From assembly GCA_029931535.1 (NCBI GenBank), contig JAQPZY010001688.1, forward strand, positions 5,573,001 through 5,637,000: 64,000 nt of DNA, read 5' to 3'. This stretch comes from Margaritifera margaritifera. Taxonomy: Eukaryota; Mollusca; Bivalvia; Unionida; Margaritiferidae. A program made the position numbers and the translations under genes. Under the pieces are notes generated by a model. It was not told where the DNA came from and made no database searches. It was given only the letters and a program-made list of their open reading frames with translations. Shown here one piece after another: positions 35,690 to 46,349 of this stretch. Position 1 is the first letter of the stretch, and each line of letters opens with the position of its first letter.

Positions 35690-36700
35690 CTGCCTTCATG
35701 ATGTCCTCCAAGGAAGAGTGATTAGATAGGCCCATGAGACAGTGACGGCTCGAACCTCATGGGCTTTTAGTTTCATAAAAGAGAGGTCTCTATCAGTAAG
35801 GGACTGATAAGCTCTTTTAATTGTGGTGACAATCCACCGTGAAATAGTGGTGGCCAAAATATCAACGAAACCCTTAAGAGGAAGGAAAAGATGTTTCCTG
35901 CCCTTCTTTTTCACTTTTGAAGCATTTAGATAGAAACACAGTGCCCTAACTGGGCATAAAAACCTATCTTGATCATCCCCAGCACAGATTCGACTGAGGC
36001 TGGGGATCTCTATAGGTGATGGAGCTACCGCAGGTAACTGATTTCTTTTTTCTTTTTTTTTTTTGGCTGAAAATCCTGGCTGACAAAGGAGGGAAACGGA
36101 TTCGTAATTGCCATTAAACTGGAGGCAGCCAGTGTCAACAGACAATGTATGAATCTCACTACGTCTTCTCGCAGACGCCAAGCGAGTAAAAACACAGTCT
36201 TGAGTGTGAGGTCCTGAAAGGAAGCCTCACTCAATGGTTCATAGGGGCTTTTGGTTAAGGACCATAAAACACATGATAGATTCCATCTGGGCGTAAGAGA
36301 GCGGGAGACAGGTCTCTGTAGCTCAAAATACTTAATGAGATCAGCAAGGTGTGGATCTGAACCGATTTCCGAGCCCTGAGAAAATTTAAGTGTGTTAGAG
36401 ATGGCGGCTCTATAGCCCTTGATAGTTGATACTGAACATTTTTTCTTCTCGAAAAGAACAAAAGGAAATCAGCAATGACAGTTACAGAGGGACAGCTGGG
36501 ATCAACACGTTTCCTACTGTACCAATCACAGAAGATTCTCCGCCTGGCATCAAAGACCTTGGATGTAGAAGCTCTCCTGGCCTGAGTGATGCAACTGGCA
36601 ACCTGGCCCGAAAACTTGTTCTGGCGGATAGATTGCTTGAGATGAGCCAAGCGTGAAGGTGGAGAATGTGTGGGCTGTTGTGTAGGAGGGAGCCCCTGTG
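35690..36700 (-). pseudogene. DIRS copy 3 tyrosine recombinase
   Basis: The N-terminal helical domain reads MAHLKQSIRQNKFSGQVASC and SKVFDARRRIFCDWYSRKRV (36255-36650). After a frame change the catalytic domain has ASARRRSEIHTLSVD (first Arg, about 36135-36180), SLSRICAGDDQDRFLCPVRAL, TISRWIVTTIKRAYQSLTDR, and the HxxR box in AHEVRAVTVSWAYL (about 35740-35765). The next block, SLEDIMKAAF, needs another frame change. The Tyr-containing F-Y-L-R segment expected next is absent in frame; LYLR is readable two bases over. The lesions make it inactive. Confidence 0.8.
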
Positions 36701-37720
36701 TTGTGACAGAAGATCCCTCCTATGAGAAAGAGACCTGGGTTGATCTATCAATAGGTCTAGAAGATCGTTGGGGCCATAATGGAGCTATGAGAATGATCCG
36801 GGCAGTGGAAGTTCTTACTTTTTGCAGAACTTGCAGTAGTAGTTGCAATGGTGGGAAGGCGTATGCGAACAGACGATCCCACTGGAAGCTGAATGCGTCC
36901 ACTGCCCAAGCTCTCCGGTCCGGGATTGGAGAGACGTAAAAGGGAAGTCTGTTGTTGAGCCTGGTTACAAACAAGTCCACGAGGGGCCTTCCCCATAGTG
37001 AGAAAAAGGGATTCTGTCACTTCGCGGTGAAGAGTCCATTAAATGAGAACTGATTTGCCTGACCTGGACAGACTGTCTGCTAAAACGTTCTTCTTCCCTG
37101 GGATGTGGTGAACTCGGAGGGAAATGTTCTACGAGGTGGCCCAGCGGAGGAGGTTTCAGACCTCCACGCCAAGAGAAGGGGCATGTGTGACTCCTTGATG
37201 TCGGAGATACGCTATGACGGGTGTGTTGTCGGAGGAGACCATGACACATCAACCCCTTTACTCTGTCGATGCACCCTTGCAACGCTAGAAATACAGCTTT
37301 CATTTCTAGGTTGTTTATGTGGAGGGACAACTCGTCCCGGGTCAAATGACCCTGAAGAATTATGCCCTCTAGCTCTAGATGAGCACTCCAACCGGAATCT
37401 GACGCGTCGGCGAACAGGTAGGAGTGGGGATCGGGTGCGTGCATGGGGACCCCAATTAGGAATCTGTCTCAATTCATCCACTATAGCAGATGATGATGAA
37501 AATCTGGTCCTAGAGGAATCAGAGCTGATAGAGAATCCTTGTGTGGTTTCCACCTTGCGAGAAGGAGAAACTGTAGAGGGCGCATATGGAGCCGTCTTAA
37601 GGGAACCAGATCTGCAGCGGTATTCAAGGTTACCAAAAGGGATAGTTAAAGGCAAGCAGACAACAATGTTCTTGCTCGTAGCGCCTCTAGAAGTGCCAGG
37701 ATTCGATCTATGTGATCCAG
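36700..37720 (-). pseudogene. DIRS copy 3 RNase H with reverse-transcriptase connection
   Basis: The minus strand from 37444 reads PDPHSYLFADASDSGWSAHL (first acidic residue of RNase H) and LSLHINNLEMKAVFLALQGC (Glu). Past a frame change the C-terminal blocks are VDLFVTRLNNRLPFYVSPIPD and DAFSFQWDRLFAYAFPPLQL (36720-36980). The part 37450-37720 is the connection after the reverse transcriptase, seen also in copy 4. RNase H removes the RNA strand during reverse transcription. Stops and frameshifts interrupt it. Confidence 0.75.
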
Positions 37721-37721
37721 T

Positions 37722-38426
37722 ACCCGGTGACCGGTCACCGGTCAGTGACCGGTCAGAAGACATAGACATGTCAGAGCCCAGTTTGTCTTCATCACTAAAC
37801 AAGGTGCGGTGCAGCTCCTCCCTTTCGAGAGGGTGCGACACGCTACCCTGGAAGTGTTTGGTGCGGTGCAGCTCCTCCCTCTCGGGAGGGTGCGACATGC
37901 TACCCTGAGACGTGCAGTGCACTTCCTTCCTCGCGGAAGGCAGCAACACGCTACTCTGAGATAAGTGGTGCACTTCCTTCCTGGTGGAAGGCAGCATCAA
38001 TCTACTGCAAATGTGAGGGGTGTTCGTCTTCTCTTCCCTTCCCGGGAGAGGCGATCTACTCCTGGAACGTTCACTCCCTCCTACAGTAGGGACCTTACCT
38101 ATCTCCGGAGGGGCTGGTCCCATGAGCTCCTGGGGCCCCGGAGTGTTCTTCTGATCTGTAGAGATGGTCTTCTTACAGTGTGTTCCCTTTGACTGAGTAC
38201 CTGTAATAGAAAAACCTGAAAATTCAGACGATGAGGGGGATTTAATTATTTTCTTCCGCCCTCTATATGTACGTCTGGAATCGGCAAGATTCCAGGTTTC
38301 ATTCGTCCATTTAGTGCAGAAGGTACAGCGATTCTTTCGTGTACACTTAGAACATGTGAGGCAGTCTAGGTGTGTATCCCAAGGGGCCTTCTTGTGGCCA
38401 CACTTTCCTACAGACTGTGCCAACAT
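37722..38426 (-). pseudogene. DIRS copy 3 gag-like N-terminal part
   Basis: ATG at 38426 starts MLAQSVGKCGHKKAPWDTHL, followed by DCLTCSKCTRKNRCTFCTKW. This Cys/His-rich start looks like a metal-binding module and is shared with copies 1 and 4. A repeated segment follows, with about five copies of a motif like LPSxRKEVHxxSQGS. The open frame then runs past 37722 into out-of-frame reverse-transcriptase/RNase H sequence, giving a 404-codon chimaeric frame (37212-38426). The junction lies at a cluster of GGTGACCGGTCACC palindromes. Confidence 0.7.
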
Positions 38427-39297
38427 TGTTCTCTGAAATAAATGTTATTTGAAAGATAATACAATAATAAAACGTGTAAAACTCACCTTTTATTTCCACA
38501 CGTGAAAAACTCACCCTTTTTGTATATATGGCGTGCTATATGCACACCAGTTCACCTCGCTCTGTTTGCATACACAGCGGTCTATATGCACGACAGTGGA
38601 TTTTGTCTAAAGGTAAACAATATACATATACATGAACAAGGATTAGAAGTCTAGTTTTTCTTGACAAACTTTATTGTTCTCTATGAGCAATTTTCAAACG
38701 TACAGAATAACAATGTGATGCGTCATGCGTGGTATTAAAAATACAATTGATGAATTAGCAAAAAGAATATTTAATCAAATATTTAATTGGTAGAATTATG
38801 CACCTGCTAATTGCGGTGCTATCCCGGTTGTCTATGTTACGTTGTAACTCACACACGAGACTTACCGTGAGCCAAATTGTATTTGAAAAAAAAAAAAAGA
38901 TATGGTGTACCCTAACCCCTAAGGGTGGAATACACGTGGTAATCTACAAAGACTCTTTCTAAAACAAAATACTGACGTAGGGCAGCATAAGACACATAAG
39001 ACGAGATGGACAACCTTGTAACACCAGATGAATTAAGGCTGAAAGGAGAACCAAACGTGGTTGAAACCCGCAACAGACAATTTTTTTCTGGTCACTTTCA
39101 CACGACACAACCATTAGCCATGGCGTCCATGAAAAAGATGAATGTTTGCGCAGGCACAGAGAGGTGACGTGTCATGTTAACAAAATTCTCCACTCTAAGT
39201 GGGAGGATGTATTCACATCGAACGGACGAGATTTTTCGACACGAAAATGTAATAAGCTATATAATAGTGATAGGGTAATGTATTGCTGCTATTAAAA
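38427..39297 (-). repeat. DIRS copy 3 leader and right terminal repeat
   Basis: Non-coding sequence between the gag start and the right end. From about 39110 on it is an inverted partner of the left end of copy 5 (TTTTTCATAGACG.., CGTCCGTTCGATGTGAA.., CACTATTATATAGCTT after reversal). Confidence 0.75.
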
Positions 39298-39404
39298 CAT
39301 AATTCTTCTGCTAGGAGTACACTGTATAACAAGAATTCTGTGGAATGCAACATCTGTGGCATAATCCAACAGGTGGCCCTAGTGGATCTGAGATTGTTCA
39401 CCTA

Positions 39405-39592
39405 GCTGACACCTACCTAAAGGCTAAATGCAATGGCATTTGGACACACCTACCTTAAGGCTAAATGTAATGGCATTTGGACACACCTACCTAAAGGCTA
39501 AATGTAATGGCATTTGGATACACCTACCTAAAGGCTAAATGCAATGGCATTTGGACACACCTACCTAAAGGCTAAATGTAATGGCATTTGGA
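39405..39592. repeat. 37-bp tandem repeat, 5 copies
   Basis: GGCTAAATG begins at 39422, 39459, 39496, 39533 and 39570, a period of exactly 37 bp. Each unit contains AATGGCATTTGGACACACCT with few substitutions. Confidence 0.95.
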
Positions 39593-39639
39593 CAGACAAT
39601 ATAGGTTAATTTGATGCTTTCTGACATATAAAGGTTTTT

Positions 39640-40545
39640 ACATCTTTTAGCTATGGCATCCATATTGGAAGGCAGTTGGCATCATCTGTGCAAACTGGAT
39701 AGGCCTTATGCCAGGATGCTTTTGTGAAATTTGGTCAAATTCTGCTGACCAGGTTTTGATACATTTAAGTCATTTAAAGGTTTTTCTGTTTTCAGTAACA
39801 ATAGCCATACTGAACAGTGGATCAATATTACTGGGCAAAACTGAGAGGCCTTCATGCCAGAATCCTCTATGTCAAATCTGAACAAATTCTGCAGAACAGT
39901 TTTTGAGAAGTAGAAGTAAATCAAGTTTTCATTTCTATTTTTAGTAATGCAGCCAAATTTGACAGCAGATCAGTATCATTTGTAACAATGTTGCAAGGCC
40001 TTCCTGTCAGAACGTTTTTTGATGGCAGATCAGCATTATACCTATAAATTTAAAAACCTTCATGTCTGAATGCTTTCTGTCAAATTTGGTTTTCAAGAAA
40101 AATCATCTAAAGGTTTTCCTATTTTGAATAATGGCAGCCATATCTGATGGAGGATCAGCATTATTTGGACAAACTTAAACGGTAGAAATATATCTGACAG
40201 AAGATTGCCATCATCTGCACAAAGCTGAAATGTCTTAATGCCTGGAACATCAGCAGCTGTCAAATTTGGTCAAATTATGTTCAGTGGTTTTGGATAAGAA
40301 GTCATTTTTAGGTTTTTCAATTTTTAGCAATGGCAGCCATAACTGATGAAGGATGAGCATCATTTATACAAACTTTAAAGATCTTTATACCAGGAGTCTA
40401 TAAGCCAAGTTTAGTTGAAATTGGTCCAGCAGTTTTTTAGATGCTGATAATAGCAATTGCTGATGGACAATGGAAGGACATCTGCATGATGGACAATGCA
40501 TGATGGACAAAGGGCTAAACCATAAGCTCACCTAGTCTTATAGAC
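39640..40545 (+). repeat. diverged array, family B
   Basis: The same blocks as at 30555-32180 recur (ATGCC.GGATGCTTT, AAATTTGGTCAAATTCTG, AGTCATTTAAAGGTTTTTC). The array ends with GATGGACAAAGGGCTAAACC and CATAAGCTCACCTAGTC. Confidence 0.75.
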
Positions 40546-40554
40546 GTATGAACT

Positions 40555-40830
40555 AAAGCCTTGAAAAGTTGCTGGAGCATGAAAAGTAGGTCACTGTGAT
40601 CTACTTTTAACCATGGTGAGTAATACCCTCCAAACTAAATATAACCATCAAGTTACATTACTATACATACAACAGTGTCAGTGAAACTAAGCTAAATGCT
40701 AAAACTTAACATAACTAATGAACATGAAAAGTAGACAACTATAACCAACTTTTGCCCATGATAAATAGACCCATCAAATTTCATGAGTGTATATACAACA
40801 GTGTCAGAGAAACTGAACTAAACGCATCCA
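40555..40830 (+). repeat. two ~140-bp units with a GGTCACTGTGATCTACTTTT-type motif
   Basis: Matches the units at 11146-11535 (AGTAGGTCACTGTGATC, CCATCAA.TT, CAACAGTGTCAG.GAAACT). The second unit is more diverged. Confidence 0.7.
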
Positions 40831-41032
40831 TACAAGCAGCACTGGCCCCAGGGTCCCTCCCTGACCCTGGAGACTAGCTCCCAGTTCATAACTTAGAAAC
40901 TGTCATAGCCCCCCTCCCCCCTTAAAGTATATATGCTTGCTGGGCACCACAAGGGGAGTAAATGTATGCAGTCAGCATGGATTTCTTGTTCTGTTTTTAC
41001 CCTTCTGCAGTCTTTACATGTACTTGGAAATC

Positions 41033-41130
41033 AGGGTAGTCATCTTGGCTCAGTGGTCAAGGTGTTGGAGCCATGAAAAGAATGGTGTTAGTTCAATTCC
41101 CAGTATTGGATCAGTGCAGATCTACTACTG
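41033..41130 (+). mobile_element. tRNA-like SINE head
   Basis: An A-box-like TTGGCTCAGTGGTCAAGG and a B-box-like TTAGTTCAATTCCCAG are spaced as in tRNA genes. An A-rich tract follows near 41142. The body lacks proper tRNA stems. Confidence 0.5.
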
Positions 41131-41755
41131 AATTTTAGGATTTAAAAAAAAAAAAAGGCCTTCGATTTATTTACTCTTTGTAATTAAATTTGGTCTTAGT
41201 TTTTTTTATTGTCTTTTTCTTTTAAAGCTAAAAACACCAAATATAAATTTTAAAATAATTTGTGACAAATGGCACTGAATAAATGAAATGCCATAAACTG
41301 TTGCATATACATGCAATAACATTAAAAACAACAAATCTTCCAGGCACTTTAATATGACATTACCATTTTCAAGTGTTTAATGGCTTTGGTTAGTTTTTGT
41401 TTGGAAACGAGAGTAAAGTGTCTTGCTGAAGGACACAATACATCAAATTCATTCACAAGATTGCACACAATCCATTATTTTCCAGACTAATCTCATTTAT
41501 AATTTATTTTATCCACTTAAAGAATTAATTGTTATATTTATATTTTATATTTGTTTTCAGCTTAAATTACAGATTATTCAGTTTAATTCCAATGGTGTAT
41601 TCGCCAATTTGTATTACTTGTTTTATTAAATTTATGCATCCTGTATTCTAAAATAAATTTTTAAAATATTTCATTTTTTCTGAAAGGGATAGTACTTTGT
41701 CTAACTCTAAACCTGTGATTCTCAATATTCCACATCATAGGTCACTTACTTTCAT
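41131..41755. other. unassigned AT-rich sequence
   Basis: No supported feature. Confidence 0.3.
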
Positions 41756-42775
41756 TGCTTTAACTGGCATGCACAGGATGCTTTCTAACAATCTTTGGTC
41801 AAATTATATTGAATGGTTTTGGAAAAGTCATTTAAAGGTTTTCTATCATTAGTAATGGTCATATTTCAAAGCAGATTGGCATCAAAGTCTTCACTCCAGA
41901 ATGCTTTCAAATTTGCTTAAATTTTGTTAAGCATATTTTGAGAAATAATTGTTAGGTTTTTCTATTTTTGATAACGGTGACCTTGTTTGATGGTGGATTA
42001 TCAATATTTGTAAAAAGAAAATTTAAAGCTTTTGATGCCAGCATGCTTTCTGTCAAATTTGGTCAAATTCTGTACAGATTTTGAGAAAAGTCATTGAATT
42101 TTTTAAAATTTTTAGCAACAGTGGCCATAACTGATGGTTGATCGGCATCATTTGAATAAATGTGAATGACCTTCATATTGGGATGTTTTCTGTCCAATCT
42201 GGTTGAATTCTGTGGAGCAGTTTGTTTTGTTTTTTTTGTGAAAAAATTGTTTTCAAGACTTTCTATTTTTAGTAATGGTAGCCACATTTGAAGGTGAATT
42301 GGCATCATTTGTATAAAATTAAAAGCCATCTTACACCTGGATGCTTTCTGTCATATTTGATTGAATTCTGATCAGTAGATTTCTTTAGAAGTCATTTAAA
42401 AGATTTTCCATTTTTAGCAACAGCAGCCACATTTGATGGTGGATTGGTATCATCTGAACAAACTTGAATCTTCATGCCAAGATGGTATCCATCAAATTTA
42501 GTCAAATTCTGAAAAGCAGTTTTGAGAAGAAGTCGTTTGAAGCTTTTTCTGTTTTTAGTTTTAGTGACCATAATTGAGGGTAGATCATCATCATCATCAT
42601 TTGAACAAATTTAAAAGAGCTTTATGCCAGGAAGCATTTTGTCAAGTCTGCTCAAAATCTGTTGAGCAGTTTTTGAGAACAAGTTGTAAATAACAATTGT
42701 GAATGGACACATGGCAGACAAAGGACCATACCATAGGCTCACTTGGCCTTGTGGCCTGGTGAGCTAAAACCTCTC
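41756..42775 (+). repeat. diverged array, family B
   Basis: About six diverged units with TGCTTTCTGTCAAATTTGG, GCAACAG.GGCCA and TTGATGGTGGATT-type blocks. It ends with ATGGCAGACAAAGGACCATA and CATAGGCTCACTTGGCC..GGTGAGCTAAAA. Frames across it are not genes. Confidence 0.8.
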
Positions 42776-43655
42776 AATTTACATAAGAAAGCCTTGGACA
42801 ACTCATCAAATTATATTTCACATAAATTTTCATTATGAAGCTCTCTGAATGTATGAAGAAATGGAGAAACAACTCTTACTGAGCTTCCTTTACTTGCATT
42901 GGCACGTTTTGGAGCTGTTAGTATTTTAATAAGTATATCAATGCTATTTGGGGCTTTCATCGAAAAAATAAAACAAAAAAACATGGACTACTATGTAATA
43001 AATATGACCTAAACTATTATAGAGTCATTGGAAAGCCTTTCTTTAATGGTTAATACTCTGAACATTTCATGCAATAGAGTCATTTTAGTTTTATAAATGC
43101 ACAACCTTCAAAACAATGCAATGCCCCTCAAAAAGCTATGATAATGATTTACAGTAGCATAATTATCACTGATCTTATAATCTCGTTGATCCACAAAGTG
43201 CTTAAAAAGTTATATTTCTCCTTTTAAGGTAGGCATTTCAGTTTTTAAGAACACATACACATTCACTCATGATCTTTCGCTGATACTGTTGGTTCAGGAA
43301 CATCAATGAGCCTAAAGTTTCTATACTAAAATTTGCTGCTAGAGCATCAATTCAATCAAAAACTTAGCTTCAGATTAAAAATATTTGTTAAACAACTGTA
43401 CTCCTGGCTTTCATTTGAACCACAAAACTAGGAGAACATGTCAGTGACCAACTTCTGGTGTCAAACAGTTTCAAATGCATTACTTTTCATCACTGCAAAT
43501 ACATGTAATAGCAAAAGGTAAGAGAATACAACTGAAAAGCCCATTAGTAGCTCAACCTGACCAAATTCAATGAGGTAAGTAAAGTACATGTAGGTCTTGG
43601 TAGCCTAGTATTTTGCTTTGTTGGCATGACTGTTGCTGCCATTTCCCAACCATTA
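42776..43655. other. unassigned sequence
   Basis: No supported feature. Confidence 0.3.
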
Positions 43656-43659
43656 AGTT

Positions 43660-43845
43660 CTCCAGTAGCTCAGCTGCTAGAGCACTGAACTTGTAATTTA
43701 ATGGTCATGGGTTAAATACCCACTCAGGTCAGCCTGGGTCAGCTGCCTCAGTGTGTACGTGGGAATAAGGCACTTAGCTCCCATATCATCTGCATGATAT
43801 AGCCCATAATGTGTTAAAAGTGTTGTTAAAGCAACTAACCAAGTA
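43660..43845 (+). mobile_element. tRNA-derived SINE (most complete copy)
   Basis: The head has an A box TAGCTCAGCTGCTAGAGC and a B box GGTCATGGGTTAAATACCC. The body continues CAGGTCAGCCTGGGTCAGC, GGGAATAAGGCACTTAGCTC, ATGATATAGCC and AATGTGTTAAAAGTG. It defines the family also seen at 25030, 31712 and 60361. Confidence 0.8.
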
Positions 43846-45034
43846 AGTTTTATTAGCATCTATGCATACTGTACAGAAACAGTACCCTTGGACCAAAAAC
43901 TCAGTCTGACACTCCATTAAATGTATTGTTTAGTTATCCAGCCAGTTTTTAAAGTGATCCTCCAATTTCCAATTCACTTTTCATCTCAAAACAAAATTTC
44001 TCATTCACTCGTGTATGAAAATATAAAAATGACCCTAAATGCAGAACTTGGACAGAGTTAAAGCATAGAATATGTATCACAGTGACCTACTTTTAGACTG
44101 ATGATAATGAAAGAGTGGTCAAGGTGCAACCCAATTTATGGTTTTGTCCCCTTATGTGGTGCCTAAGAACAGACTTGCATTTCATTCATGCACACAGTGA
44201 CCCTTACCTATGACATTTGTGCAAAAATGCAGCCTAAACTGATCCCCGATTATGACATGCTGATAATCATGACCTTTGATCAATTAATCTATAGCAACCA
44301 TAAATCCCTATGGCTGCTTGTATGTACAGACCTTTTGAAACGCATAGGTAAATGTTATAAATTTAACTGCTTCTACTATGAAGGTTAATGAAAGTGAAAT
44401 TAAGTCAAGTGTCAAATGCAAGTTCATGAAAGAAACTTCCTCCCTTGCAGCTTGATCAATAAGTCAATTAATTATTCTTGGGCTCATTGTACTGAGTCAG
44501 TTGGGGGAAGTAAAATGTCAAATCAAACAAGACCAAAATATGCAACTTCACACAGCAGTTTGGTTGCATTATCTTTGACCAGTGTCTTGCCTGAATGCCT
44601 TCTGGTAAATTGTTAGAAAATAATTTTCTCCAATATTGGGTGATACAATTGTAGCTAATCACTGACCCAGGCAATTCCAATATATAGCGCTTCTATGCGT
44701 CATGCCACTATGCCCACATCTTTCTTCTTTCTTCTATAGTTAATAAAAAGATGGTTCTCCACAACGAGAGCAGATATAAATACCCATTTTTACCCTTGCC
44801 TTTGAATAGCTAAGAAGCAGATCTGCCATCTGAAATAACGAGTTAAATGAATAGTACATGCCCTTATTTGCAGGGTCTACACTGTTCATAGTTGTGTACA
44901 CATCATACATTGGTCAATATGGTAATAACAGGGTTCTTTGCAATAGGACAGCAAAAATAAATTAAAAACTATTGACTACAAGCCAGCATAGTTTTACGCC
45001 TGGATAAACACAAACACTGAATGAAGAATTATTA
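43846..45034. other. unassigned sequence with a CACAGTGACCTACTTTT-type trace
   Basis: Near 44080-44100 one partial unit of the repeat seen at 11146 and 40555 occurs. Nothing else was recognised. Confidence 0.4.
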
Positions 45035-45285
45035 TTTTGGTTTCCTGGGGTTTATCGCCCTTTTTCAGCACATGATAGGCTATACATAGCGGCCAGTATA
45101 TTTGGTGGACAAAGAACACAGAAAAAACATTGGGAAGAATCGCCAACCCATGAGAAGCAACTGGCAAGCTTTCTCACATACCTATGTTGGTCAAGCCAAG
45201 ACTCAAACTCACGAGGACAAAGGTGAAATGTGTGAGTGATCTGTAAAGGCAAGCGCCTTAGACCACTTGGCTACCCGGGGCCCCC
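45035..45285 (-). mobile_element. SINE with a class-II-tRNA-like head and a conserved-core-like middle
   Basis: On the minus strand the head reads GGGTAGCCAAGTGGTCTAAG (A-box region as in tRNA-Leu/Ser), then a long variable part and CGTGAGTTTGAGTCTTGGC (B box). The middle and tail, read on the plus strand, contain GGTTTATCGCCCTTTTTCAG and TAGCGGCCAGTATATTTGG. This resembles a central domain that I recall from SINEs of molluscs and other metazoans. Confidence 0.65.
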
Positions 45286-45546
45286 TGAATGAAGAGGGAG
45301 ATTCAAGGAACGAGGCAATCATATTGATCTTTGTTTTTATCCTGCCCACTGGTCAAACAAAGAATGGGGCCATTTTGATCAACCTCAATAGCTTGTCACA
45401 AACAAAAAATTCATTACACTGCCAAATAATGGCTAGTGCTGATTCAAATCCATTTATCAATTAGCCAGACTGACTGGAAGACATGGATTTGTCCTGATAA
45501 CTAAAGTATATAAAAATAAATGTATATCTCCTGTGAGAGAGAAATA

Positions 45547-45711
45547 CAGTCAAACCTGTCTTAAAATTCAACTCTATTAACCCGTGACCTGTCTTAAATG
45601 CCCATATTATGAAGATCCCCATAATAACATTTATGAAAGCAGCCACATGACATTATTAAGAGGCAAATTTTTCTCCTTCCCAAAGGTGGCTGCTTAACAC
45701 AGGTTTGACTG
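45547..45711. mobile_element. 165-bp MITE with CAGT ends and TA duplication
   Basis: The inverted ends CAGTCAAACCTGT(C/G)TTAA pair over about 17 bp with one difference. TA flanks both sides (45545-45546, 45712-45713). Its ends resemble those of the element at 28107 (CAGTAAAACCTGTCATGAG), so both may be mobilised by related transposases. Confidence 0.8.
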
Positions 45712-45713
45712 TA

Positions 45714-46345
45714 TATAACGGTAAACAGATACTGGTAGATATGGATACAGATGCACTATACTTTAATAACTCAATCACTTGAATTATTAATTATCACTCA
45801 AATAACTTAATTGTGGTGTCTGCTGCCTGGGTGCAACCTGAAAACCCTGAAACTCGTAAAAACCTGAGCAAACAATAGTACCGTGAATGGCACATTATAC
45901 AGCTTCTCCGTTTTTAATAGTCCACTACTTCACACTGTAAGACAGTAGTTTTCTTGTGTGAATTCAATTAAGGAACTTTACGAAGGAATTACCAGCTGAG
46001 AAAAGCTTGGACTTTCGGAGGAAATGCAGTTTATATAGATTTTTATTTTAAAAAACTGACCTTATATTTTCAAGGATTTTATAGTTTTTACCTTTATCTC
46101 TTTTTTTTTACATCTTTACCTTCTATATTTTATCTTGTAGTACTTCATTCTACACTTATTTGGAATGGTGTACCTTCCTAAAGTTTGTGTGCAATTCTTC
46201 AGTTTAACATATTTAGAACTTCACTTTTAATTGGAACCATATTGCCATTATTGTACTGAGGTGCCATTACACACTAAAACATACATGCATACATGTACCT
46301 CCATGCCTGCACTTAACACACTAAACTTAATGTACAGAAACCAAT
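45714..46345. other. unassigned sequence
   Basis: No supported feature. Confidence 0.3.
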
Positions 46346-46349
46346 ATTT

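Larger units (their letters stand above)
35336..39297 (-). mobile_element. DIRS-type element, copy 3 (internally deleted)
   Basis: About 4 kb: recombinase, RNase H and gag N-terminal part, with most of gag and the reverse transcriptase deleted. It starts abruptly at 35336, inside what in copy 5 is the region between the left end and the internal complementary region. The right end (39255-39297) is a perfect reverse complement of 35441-35482 over about 40 bp. It is close in sequence to copy 5: the ~190 bp opposite the recombinase end (35530-35720 and 63112-63302) differ at only a few positions. Confidence 0.85.

Noticed and set aside
35539..35721. 60-codon plus-strand frame, nearly identical at 63121-63303
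   Set aside because: The likeness comes from the two closely related DIRS copies. It lies opposite the recombinase end and has no family signature.
37105..37908. 267-codon plus-strand frame inside DIRS copy 3
   Set aside because: It is antisense to the gag/RNase H region, has no domain, and the minus-strand reading explains the sequence.
43660..43735. Possible functional tRNA gene
   Set aside because: A and B boxes are present but acceptor and anticodon stems do not pair, and a shared SINE tail follows.
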